Shown piece by piece: positions 1 through 6,318 of a DNA stretch of 6,586 bases; within the stretch, counting starts at the first letter, position 1, and each line of letters starts with the position of its first letter. The notes under the pieces are model-generated. The model saw nothing but the letters and a program-made list of their open reading frames with translations, was not told the DNA's origin and searched no databases. The stretch lies in NCBI GenBank assembly GCA_003541285.1, contig DPMS01000809.1, forward strand, positions 1 through 6,586, in the 5' to 3' direction. Source of the DNA: Actinomycetota bacterium (lineage in GTDB: Bacteria; Actinomycetota; Actinomycetes; Streptosporangiales; Streptosporangiaceae). The translations under genes and the position numbers were made by a program.

Positions 1-119
1 GTCTTCCCGGCACCGTTGGGCCCGATCACGGTGACGACCTCACCCAGAGCAACCGTTCCCGCGCGGCCCGCAGCGCCGCCTCGCGAACCGGACTGGAGAG
101 ATACGGGCGGAATGCCCCG
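1..119 (-). CDS. ABC-type ATPase fragment (runs off left edge, start unresolved)
   Basis: The minus-strand frame reads LGEVVTVIGPNGAGKT into the window edge. This is a clear Walker A (P-loop) with the usual preceding strand of an ABC transporter ATPase, the subunit that binds and hydrolyses ATP to drive transport. Only about 39 codons are visible, so substrate and subfamily cannot be given. The N-terminus is odd. ABC ATPases normally have about 25-30 residues of recognisable sequence with an A-loop aromatic before Walker A. Here the residues before LGEVV are Gly/Ala/Arg/Ser-rich and not family-like, and the frame is closed by TGA at 122-120. No ATG, GTG or TTG lies between that stop and the P-loop strand; only ATT (113-111) or CTG (47-45) could serve, or GTG at 29-27 inside the motif strand. 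It may be a truncated or frameshifted gene, or one with an unusual start. The P-loop is confident; intactness of the gene is not. Confidence 0.5.
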
Positions 120-128
120 TCAGCGTAG

Positions 129-569
129 TCACTTGGTCCTGACAACGATGGTGTTGGCCGCGCGGTCGTGCAAGCCGCGCACGTCGCCATCGGTGATCAG
201 CGGCGGGACGACGGCGAGCAGGAGGATGGTGCGCACCAGCGCCCACACGAACCCCACCGGACGGCCGTCCACGCGCACGACCTGGATGCCCAGCAGTCGC
301 TTGCCCACCGTGAATCCGGTAAGGGCCGTCAGCAGATAGGTCTCGGCCGCAAAGATCGGCAGCGTCCAGCGCTGGGAGTGCAGGCTCGCCACCGCGATCA
401 CCATGCACAGCAGCCAGTCGACCAGGAGGGCCAGCAGCCGCCGCCCCATGCTGGCCACCGAGCCCGCACCTTCGGCGGGCAGGCCAAACCGCTCGCCCGG
501 ATGGTTGCCTGCCTCGCCGGTGGCCGGCGTGCCGGTCAGCCAGGATCCCGTCCAGCGCCGTTCTGTCAC
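129..569 (-). CDS. RDD family small membrane protein
   Basis: 146 aa with a GTG start. The RDD domain is visible from about residue 41: GRRLLALLVDW carries the Arg44 and Asp51 pair of the signature, followed by TVGKRLLGIQVVRVDG (87-102) and the family-typical ending RGLHDRAANTIVV (131-143). Three hydrophobic segments are likely at about 45-63, 69-88 and 108-125. The N-terminal GSWL and PGERFGLP segments match what I recall of the streptomycete RDD protein encoded next to glnA. RDD proteins are membrane proteins of mostly unknown role; some have been linked to ion or solute transport, and nothing here fixes a substrate. The gene is divergent from glnA with about 400 bp between starts. No Shine-Dalgarno precedes the GTG, but a TACCGT -10-like hexamer ends exactly 6 nt before it, suggesting a leaderless transcript. 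Family call is confident, function unknown. Confidence 0.85.
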   Translation of the reverse strand: MTERRWTGSWLTGTPATGEAGNHPGERFGLPAEGAGSVASMGRRLLALLVDWLLCMVIAVASLHSQRWTLPIFAAETYLLTALTGFTVGKRLLGIQVVRVDGRPVGFVWALVRTILLLAVVPPLITDGDVRGLHDRAANTIVVRTK

Positions 570-575
570 GTCATT

Positions 576-581
576 ACGGTA
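576..581 (-). promoter_or_regulatory. Candidate -10 element for a leaderless RDD transcript
   Basis: On the minus strand TACCGT fits the actinobacterial TAnnnT pattern and is separated by 6 nt (AATGAC) from the GTG start at 569. That spacing would put the transcription start at or next to the initiation codon. There is no purine-rich Shine-Dalgarno in between. A weak -35 candidate (GTCACA) lies about 19 bp further upstream. This is inference from spacing only. Confidence 0.35.
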
Positions 582-651
582 TCCCGGCCGCGCACACAGA
601 TGTGACCAGGGCCAGCACCCACCTGGCCGACCTGCCCGGGTTTCCAGTCAC

Positions 652-690
652 CCTGGCTGCGGCCAGGCAGTTGGCCCCGGTCAGCCAACT
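652..690. repeat. Two adjacent hairpins in the RDD-glnA gap
   Basis: CCTGGC (652-657) pairs with GCCAGG (662-667) across a 4-nt loop. One base later AGTTGGC (669-675) pairs perfectly with GCCAACT (684-690) across an 8-nt loop. Neither is followed by a T-run on either strand. They lie about 80-120 bp upstream of the RDD start and about 155 bp upstream of the GlnR box, so they belong to neither coding region. They could be a protein-binding dyad or a structural element; no function is assigned. Confidence 0.4.
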
Positions 691-844
691 ACGCCTGGGC
701 CTGGATACAGGTGACCCGGCGTGCTGATGTGATGACCGACACGCCGCTGGCGTGATCACTGCACAGGTAGAGACATGGTTATATGGCTAGCAGTGCCAGC
801 CGCCGATCCTGGCAAGCCGCAGGTGGGGACGGGCGAGATACTCC

Positions 845-882
845 GTAACACGCGTGAAACACTTGGGACACGGGTGCGAAAC
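845..882 (+). promoter_or_regulatory. GlnR box (four-element operator) upstream of glnA
   Basis: The sequence reads GTAAC (845-849), n6, GAAAC (856-860), n6, GACAC (867-871), n6, GAAAC (878-882). This matches the published actinomycete GlnR consensus of alternating a-sites (gTnAC) and b-sites (GAAAC) with 6-bp gaps, and the two half-boxes are offset by exactly 22 bp. GlnR is the OmpR-type global nitrogen regulator of Streptomyces and mycobacteria, and activation of glnA under nitrogen limitation is one of its best known actions. The box lies 86-123 bp before the glnA start and about 10 bp upstream of a possible -10. All four elements and spacings are seen directly; binding is inferred. Confidence 0.9.
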
Positions 883-892
883 CGCGAGCGCT

Positions 893-898
893 TAACGT
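893..898 (+). promoter_or_regulatory. Candidate -10 element of the glnA promoter
   Basis: TAACGT fits the TAnnnT pattern and starts 11 bp after the last GlnR element, a reasonable distance for an activator-dependent promoter with no clear -35. It would give a leader of roughly 60 nt before glnA. It is a short match with no experimental support. Confidence 0.35.
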
Positions 899-956
899 CC
901 GATGCGGTCCTGCGGCAGGCACACCCCCGTGCGAAAGGGACAGGGCCGTACCGCCC

Positions 957-963
957 AGGGAGG
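957..963 (+). promoter_or_regulatory. glnA ribosome binding site
   Basis: AGGGAGG is a strong Shine-Dalgarno match ending 4 nt before the ATG at 968. It fixes this ATG as the glnA start; the open frame continues 22 codons upstream to 902, but that extension has no ribosome binding site and reads an unrelated Arg/Gly-rich sequence. Confidence 0.8.
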
Positions 964-967
964 GTTG

Positions 968-2392
<1,425 letters not shown>

Positions 2393-2442
2393 ACCGGCCG
2401 GGTCTCTCCGGCTCCGGCAGGTTTAGCAGTCACCTGCAGCAT

Positions 2443-2475
2443 CTGGGTCCCGGGCGTTCCCCGCCCGGGACCCAG
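2443..2475 (+). terminator. glnA transcription terminator hairpin
   Basis: CTGGGTCCCGGGCG (2443-2456) and its exact reverse complement (2462-2475) form an uninterrupted 14-bp GC-rich stem with a 5-nt loop, 50 bp after the glnA stop. No T-run follows, which is common for actinobacterial terminators. The same hairpin lies about 40 bp beyond the stop of the convergent membrane-protein gene and could stop both transcripts. Confidence 0.8.
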
Positions 2476-2517
2476 TGCGCTGCGCGGCGAGCCGCTGCCG
2501 GCCGGGCAGGGCCGGCG

Positions 2518-3063
2518 TCAGCGCTGGCCGAGAAGAACCGCCGGCGCTGTGCCCTCCGGCTCGGTCTCGCGCACAGGCGATGGCTCCCCGGGCCGGGCCA
2601 GCCCGGGAGACCCGGGAGGGGCCAGCCCGGGAGATCCGGGAGGGGCCGCGATCCGCAGCGCGGGTACCGACCGCACTGGCACAGGCGCTGACCGCACCGG
2701 CACAGGTGCCGGTGCCTCGATGGCCTGGCGCCGCCGCGCCGTCACGGCCGCTCTGGCGGGCTGGCTGACCAGAACCCGGACCGGGCGGGTCCATGCCCGG
2801 ACCGGCGGTGCCCCTGCACCCACCGGCCGGGCCCGTCCCGGCCGCCAGGTCGCCACTCCCCGTGTCCGGCGGAGGATGACTGCGAGCATGATGCTGCCGC
2901 CGGCGGCGATGCTGAGCACGCCGACAAGCATTGCGGTAAGGATGTCACTGATGAATGTGGCGGCCATGCTCGCGGCACTGACGGCGGCGACGGCGGCGAC
3001 GGCCATGCCGATCCCGCTGGAACCGACACCGCAACCGCAGCAGGCTGATCCGGGCTTACACAT
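2518..3063 (-). CDS. Cys-containing two-helix membrane protein with repetitive Pro/Arg-rich tail, unknown function
   Basis: 181 aa. The start is the ATG at 3063-3061, preceded by AAAGGA with a 6-nt spacer; a GTG six codons upstream lies on top of that ribosome binding site and is less likely. The N-terminus has three closely spaced cysteines in a short Gly/Ser-rich stretch (Cys2, then CCGCG with Cys9, Cys10 and Cys12). Two Ala/Val/Ile-rich hydrophobic segments follow at about 19-40 and 44-68, and Arg residues (LRRTRG) after the second suggest a positive-inside cytoplasmic side. The remaining 110 residues are low-complexity Pro/Arg/Ala, with two short tandem repeats near the end: APVPVRS twice and an 8-residue APPGSPGL-type unit twice. 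Codon third positions in the first half are G/C-biased as in a real gene, with several T- and A-ending codons. It is convergent with glnA and divergent from the EEP-domain gene. I do not recognise the family; the membrane location is inferred, and the tail may be disordered. Confidence 0.6.
   Translation of the reverse strand: MCKPGSACCGCGVGSSGIGMAVAAVAAVSAASMAATFISDILTAMLVGVLSIAAGGSIMLAVILRRTRGVATWRPGRARPVGAGAPPVRAWTRPVRVLVSQPARAAVTARRRQAIEAPAPVPVRSAPVPVRSVPALRIAAPPGSPGLAPPGSPGLARPGEPSPVRETEPEGTAPAVLLGQR
2595..2642. repeat. 24-bp tandem repeat, two copies
   Basis: Units 2595-2618 and 2619-2642 differ at one base, and a short partial third copy follows. The unit is a multiple of three and lies in frame in the membrane-protein gene, giving an 8-residue Pro/Gly/Ser repeat in its C-terminal tail. 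Confidence 0.8.
2669..2710. repeat. 21-bp tandem repeat, two copies
   Basis: Units 2669-2689 and 2690-2710 differ at three bases, yet on the minus strand both translate to APVPVRS. All three differences are silent in that frame, which supports the minus-strand reading being the coding one. Confidence 0.8.
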
Positions 3064-3243
3064 AAGCAGTCCTTTCGGCACTGGTGGGCCTCATGTTCAT
3101 CACCGCCCATGCCGGCCGGTACTGTCTGCCCGCCGGCAGGGGACGTTCCAGTTGCCGGACAGCCAGACCCTGTTCCCCTGCCTGGCAGCCCCACGACGTG
3201 GCTCGCCGGCGCAGGACAGGAGCGAGATAGCCGCATGCGGACC

Positions 3244-3249
3244 AGGAGG
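3244..3249 (+). promoter_or_regulatory. Ribosome binding site of the EEP-domain gene
   Basis: AGGAGG is a full Shine-Dalgarno. The in-frame GTG at 3257 is 7 nt away and the in-frame ATG at 3260 is 10 nt away, so it decides the start to within one codon. The ATG at 3250 directly after it is out of frame. Confidence 0.7.
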
Positions 3250-3256
3250 ATGGACA

Positions 3257-4081
3257 GTGATGGTGGGGATGCTGTGGGTGACCAGAGGCGGATGGCCCCG
3301 GCGCTGGGCCAGCAAGCGCTGGGCTGACTGGCGCACGGCTGACCGGCGCACGGCTGACCAGCGCGGTACCGGCCTGAGTGCCGCCCCCGACCTGGTCCTG
3401 GCCAGCATGAACGTGCACGGGGGACGCGGGGCCGACGGCAGTCCGTTCGACGTCAGGGCGGTGTGCCGGCAGCTGAAAGCCGACGTGATCGTGCTGCAGG
3501 AGGCCTGGTACAACGACGGGCAGCCCGACCCGGTCGCGGAGGTGGCACAGGAACTCGGCGCCCAGATGATCCGCGCCGATCTGCTGCAGGACACCGATCT
3601 GCAGCAGATCGGGATCGCCGGCGACACCACCCCGGGCCGGTGGGGCCTCGCCGTCCTCACCACGCTCCCGGTGATCGGCTACGAGCTGACGGACCTGGGC
3701 CGGTTCCCTGGCGACTCGGCCAGCCGGGCGGCACAGCTGATCACGGTCGCGACGCTACGCGGAGCGAGCCTGCGGATCGTCAACACCCACCTGACGCACC
3801 GGTTCTTCAGCCCGGTGCAGCTGGTCCGGCTGACGCGACGGCTGGCGGCTGAGGAGGTCCCGACCGTGATCGCCGGGGACCTCAACATGCCCGGGCCGGT
3901 CTCCGGTCTCGCAGTCGGCTACTCCCCCGCGGTCAACGGACGGACCTTCCCCGCCCGCCGGCCCCTCGTCCAGCTCGATCACATGCTGACAAGCCGGGAG
4001 GTCCGTGCCCTGGACGGGGAAGTGCTGCCACCTGCCGGGTCGGACCACCGAGCGATCCGGGCCCGCATCCGCGTCCTGTGA
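3257..4081 (+). CDS. Endonuclease/exonuclease/phosphatase (EEP) superfamily protein
   Basis: 274 aa from GTG 3257 (273 from ATG 3260); both follow AGGAGG at 3244. The frame stays open much further upstream, but that part is the antisense of the membrane-protein gene. All EEP metal/catalytic motifs are present in order: SMNVHGGRG (Asn52), VIVLQEAW (metal-ligand Glu82), NTHLTH (His178), AGDLN (Asp208, Asn210), LDHM (Asp241, His242) and GSDHRAI (Asp263 and the catalytic base His264). The superfamily cleaves phosphodiester or phosphomonoester bonds in DNA, RNA, inositol phosphates or sphingomyelin; the substrate cannot be read from these motifs. There is no clear signal peptide or membrane helix; the N-terminal 40 residues are Trp/Arg-rich and carry a short WRTAD/RRTAD repeat. 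It is convergent with the lipid kinase gene, 54 bp apart. The fold call is confident, the substrate unknown. Confidence 0.85.
   Translation: MMVGMLWVTRGGWPRRWASKRWADWRTADRRTADQRGTGLSAAPDLVLASMNVHGGRGADGSPFDVRAVCRQLKADVIVLQEAWYNDGQPDPVAEVAQELGAQMIRADLLQDTDLQQIGIAGDTTPGRWGLAVLTTLPVIGYELTDLGRFPGDSASRAAQLITVATLRGASLRIVNTHLTHRFFSPVQLVRLTRRLAAEEVPTVIAGDLNMPGPVSGLAVGYSPAVNGRTFPARRPLVQLDHMLTSREVRALDGEVLPPAGSDHRAIRARIRVL
3325..3354 (+). repeat. 15-bp tandem repeat in the EEP gene
   Basis: TGACTGGCGCACGGC (3325-3339) is followed by TGACCGGCGCACGGC (3340-3354), one mismatch, then a decayed partial third unit. In frame it gives the WRTAD-RRTAD repeat before the catalytic domain. A related GCGCTGGGC doublet lies just upstream (3301-3323). 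Confidence 0.7.
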
Positions 4082-4135
4082 TCGCCCACCCCGCCGGGCC
4101 CGCCACGCACGACCAGGAGATCCGGCGCAGGCGGG

Positions 4136-5524
4136 TCAGCTGTGCACCGCGGACAAGCCCACCGCCACCCGGCCCAGGTCGACAGCGGTCGAGCGGGACA
4201 TCAGCCGGACCGCCCGGGCGGCCGGCGAACGCCGGAGCGCGTGGCGTGGAAGCAGGACGCGCAACGCACCCGGGCGTGACTCGAACACCACCGGCGGATC
4301 CATGATCAGGGCCTCGCCGTCCACGCCGACCTCGAGTGGCCCGGCAGCCCCGACCTCGAACCGCGGCGCGGTCCATTCCAGCCAGCCGGGAAAATGGTTC
4401 AGCTGGCCCGCGAGTTCCAGGGCCACCAGCCGCCCGGCATCGGAGGCGTCCGCGACTCTGATCGCGACGATCCCGAGCAGGCCACGATCCATCCGCTCAC
4501 GGGTCCCCCGGCCACCGGTGTGGGCGAGCTGGTAGGGGTTGTTGGAGACCAGGATCATCTGCGCTGCCGGGTGCTGCTGTCCGTCGGGCCCGGCGAAGCT
4601 CATGTCCATCGGGCCACCGTTGGGGCCGAGCAGGTCAGGGAGCATGTTCATCGCGGTCCGCAGCTTGGCGTCCCGGTACTCCGGCGCCTGGACCACCTTG
4701 GCGTAGACCCCGAGCGACGCGTTGTTGACGAACGTGCGGCCGTTGACCGCGGCGAGGTCTACCCGGTGCTCCACCCCGTCGGTGAACGCGTCCAGCGCCC
4801 CGACCACATCCGATCGGTCCAGGCCCAGGTCCAGCGCGAAATGGTTGCGCGTACCGGCCGGCACGCAGACGTACGGGATGCCACGTTCGGCGGCGACGGC
4901 CGCGGCCAGCGCCTGCGATCCGTCCCCGCCCGCCATGCCGATCACCCCCGCCCCGCGCGCGATGGCGTTCCCAGCCAGCTGCCAGAGGTCATCACCGGGC
5001 CGCAGGATGATGGTCTCGATCCCGCGGTCCCGGCATTCGTCGGCAAGGTGGAAGCGCTCCACCTTCCCGCCCCCTGACTTCAGGTTCATGATCAGAACGG
5101 GGTGCCGGGGTGGGCGCACTTCCCCATGGTGGGCCGCCGCCGAACGCAGCGCCTTGGGGCTCTTGCGCAGTGCGTGCCGGCCCGCGGCGACTGAGCCGGC
5201 CAGCGGGACGGCAATGACGATCACGCGCCAGATGGTGATGTTGGCGAAGAACAGGCCAACCGCGATGGCTGCCACTGCCGCCAGCGCCACGAGCAGGGCC
5301 ACGACCCGGATCAGCCCGCGCCGCGACACCGTGTACCAGCAGGCGATGGCGCACACCAGCACACCGATGAGGGCTAGGGCAGTGGTGCGCAGATGAACGG
5401 CAACACCCCAGAGGGTCAAGACGGCGGCGGCTGTCACGCCGGCCAGCGCGAGCAGGGCGGCTGCACGTTCGCCCGCAGTAGGCGGGTGCGCCTGCCCCGG
5501 TACCCGAACCGTTCGTTCCGGCAC
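4136..5524 (-). CDS. Membrane-anchored diacylglycerol/lipid kinase
   Basis: 462 aa from GTG 5524. The frame extends 45 codons further, but that part is Arg/Pro-rich, overlaps the divergent PAP2 gene and would begin upstream of the likely promoter. Four hydrophobic segments (about 21-45, 47-66, 71-93, 96-114) are followed by a DAGK catalytic domain: PVLIMNLKSGGGK at 142-154, the nucleotide-binding GGDGS at 199-203, and VPAGTRNHFALDLGL from 221. FVNNASLGVYAKVV and the VDGEAL segment near the end are typical of the C-terminal half of this family. Members phosphorylate diacylglycerol or related lipids with ATP, making phosphatidic acid for phospholipid recycling; YegS-like or sphingosine-kinase-like specificity cannot be excluded. 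The four-helix N-terminus is longer than in soluble family members and implies a membrane-bound enzyme. It diverges from a PAP2 phosphatase that would catalyse the opposite step. Confidence 0.88.
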   Translation of the reverse strand: MPERTVRVPGQAHPPTAGERAAALLALAGVTAAAVLTLWGVAVHLRTTALALIGVLVCAIACWYTVSRRGLIRVVALLVALAAVAAIAVGLFFANITIWRVIVIAVPLAGSVAAGRHALRKSPKALRSAAAHHGEVRPPRHPVLIMNLKSGGGKVERFHLADECRDRGIETIILRPGDDLWQLAGNAIARGAGVIGMAGGDGSQALAAAVAAERGIPYVCVPAGTRNHFALDLGLDRSDVVGALDAFTDGVEHRVDLAAVNGRTFVNNASLGVYAKVVQAPEYRDAKLRTAMNMLPDLLGPNGGPMDMSFAGPDGQQHPAAQMILVSNNPYQLAHTGGRGTRERMDRGLLGIVAIRVADASDAGRLVALELAGQLNHFPGWLEWTAPRFEVGAAGPLEVGVDGEALIMDPPVVFESRPGALRVLLPRHALRRSPAARAVRLMSRSTAVDLGRVAVGLSAVHS

Positions 5525-5556
5525 GGCCGCCCCCGCTCGCCAACCACCCTCAGTGT

Positions 5557-5563
5557 TAGCATA
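5557..5563. promoter_or_regulatory. Overlapping divergent -10 elements for the lipid kinase and PAP2 genes
   Basis: The 7-bp sequence TAGCATA reads TAGCAT on the plus strand (5557-5562) and TATGCT on the minus strand (5563-5558); both fit TAnnnT. The plus element ends 6 nt before the PAP2 GTG at 5569, which suggests a leaderless mRNA. The minus element would give the kinase a leader of about 27 nt. No good -35 is visible on either side. Confidence 0.5.
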
Positions 5564-5568
5564 CGGCC

Positions 5569-6231
5569 GTGGCCACAGGCGGCGCCGAGCCGCATCCAGC
5601 GCACGCCGGGGCGGTCGGGGACTGGCTGGCCGGCCGACTGTCCGCCGCGCGCGGCCCATGGCGGCGGCTTGCCGCGGGACTGCACCAGATAGGTGAGGTC
5701 GACCGCGCCGTCTATGAGGCGATCGCCTCCGTCAACACCCCCGCACTCGACTCCCCAGTGCGGCGCCTGTCCCATGTGGCGGATCATTCCGTGCTCTGGC
5801 TGGGCATCGCGGGCGGCATCGCGCTCACCGGGGGCCCTGCCGGACGGCGGGCGGCGGTCCGCGGGCTGCTGGCCCTGGGAACCACGTCGGCGCTGGTCAA
5901 CGTGGGCGTGAAGTCGGTCTGGGCCCGGCGCCGGCCCGACCGGGCCGGGGCCGGGGTGCCGGGCAAGCGGCATGTCACCATGCCCTCGTCAGCGTCGTTC
6001 CCGTCCGGGCATTCGGCATCAGCGTTCGCCTTCGCCGGCGCGATCGGCCGTGACCTGCCGTTGCTGGCGCTGGGACTGCACCTTCTGGCCGGCGCGGTGG
6101 CCTACTCGCGGATCCACACCGGCGTCCACTACCCGGGCGACACGGTCATCGGCGCCATCATCGGCGCGAGCACCGCTCACACCGTCACCGGCATCCTGGA
6201 CCGCCGGGCCCCGGCACTCCGCCTGTCATAG
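5569..6231 (+). CDS. PAP2 family lipid phosphatase
   Basis: 220 aa with a GTG start. The three acid-phosphatase motifs of the PAP2 family are complete: Lys115 with Arg122-Pro123 (KSVWARRRP), PSGH at 145-148 with the general acid/base His148, and SRIHTGVHYPGD with Ser180, Arg181, the nucleophile His187 and Asp191. Hydrophobic segments at about 74-90, 97-115, 150-160, 163-179 and 192-205 make it an integral membrane enzyme. The family removes phosphate from phosphatidic acid, lysophospholipids or isoprenyl diphosphates; phosphatidic acid is the likely but unproven substrate given the adjacent kinase. PAP2 and DAGK domains also occur fused in some actinobacterial proteins, which supports a functional link. 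There is no Shine-Dalgarno; TAGCAT 6 nt upstream suggests leaderless expression, and no other start fits better. Confidence 0.9.
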   Translation: MATGGAEPHPAHAGAVGDWLAGRLSAARGPWRRLAAGLHQIGEVDRAVYEAIASVNTPALDSPVRRLSHVADHSVLWLGIAGGIALTGGPAGRRAAVRGLLALGTTSALVNVGVKSVWARRRPDRAGAGVPGKRHVTMPSSASFPSGHSASAFAFAGAIGRDLPLLALGLHLLAGAVAYSRIHTGVHYPGDTVIGAIIGASTAHTVTGILDRRAPALRLS

Positions 6232-6318
6232 ACCGCGGCCAGCCCACCCCGGGGTAATCGCGGACGCCTGCTTCCACGCCGCCTGCTCACCATCGCAGTG
6301 GCCGCCGCGCCGCCGTGC

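Larger units (their letters stand above)
570..967. other. Divergent regulatory region between the RDD gene and glnA
   Basis: This non-coding stretch of about 400 bp holds, in order, the RDD start region, the two hairpins at 652-690, an 8-bp palindrome GTGATCAC at 752-759, a short AT-richer patch around 775-790, the GlnR box at 845-882, a possible glnA -10 at 893-898 and the glnA ribosome binding site at 957-963. Short frames crossing it are not credible genes: they run through the operator and lack ribosome binding sites. I see no tRNA or recognised riboswitch. Confidence 0.6.

Noticed and set aside
752..759. GTGATCAC palindrome as an operator
   Set aside because: An 8-bp palindrome is too short to support a regulator call, and no second copy or flanking dyad was found.
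902..967. 22-codon N-terminal extension of glnA
   Set aside because: It has no ribosome binding site, is unlike GSI N-termini, and overlaps the expected leader and the AGGGAGG site of the true start.
2549..3256. Upstream extension of the EEP frame (about 236 extra codons)
   Set aside because: The sequence is antisense to the Cys-containing membrane protein, is low-complexity Arg/Pro/Thr, and lies before the strong AGGAGG that marks the real start.
4097..4137. GGCCCGCC / GGCGGGTC inverted repeat between the EEP gene and the lipid kinase gene as a terminator
   Set aside because: The arms are imperfect and about 25 nt apart, and one overlaps the kinase stop; this is expected by chance at this GC content.
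5525..5659. 45-codon N-terminal extension of the lipid kinase
   Set aside because: It overlaps the start of the divergent PAP2 gene, begins upstream of the shared -10 region, and is Arg/Pro-rich without family similarity.
5434..5973. 179-codon minus-strand frame opposite the PAP2 gene
   Set aside because: It is a shadow of the PAP2 coding strand. The Pro/Gly/Arg-rich translation has no motif, whereas PAP2 has all catalytic residues.
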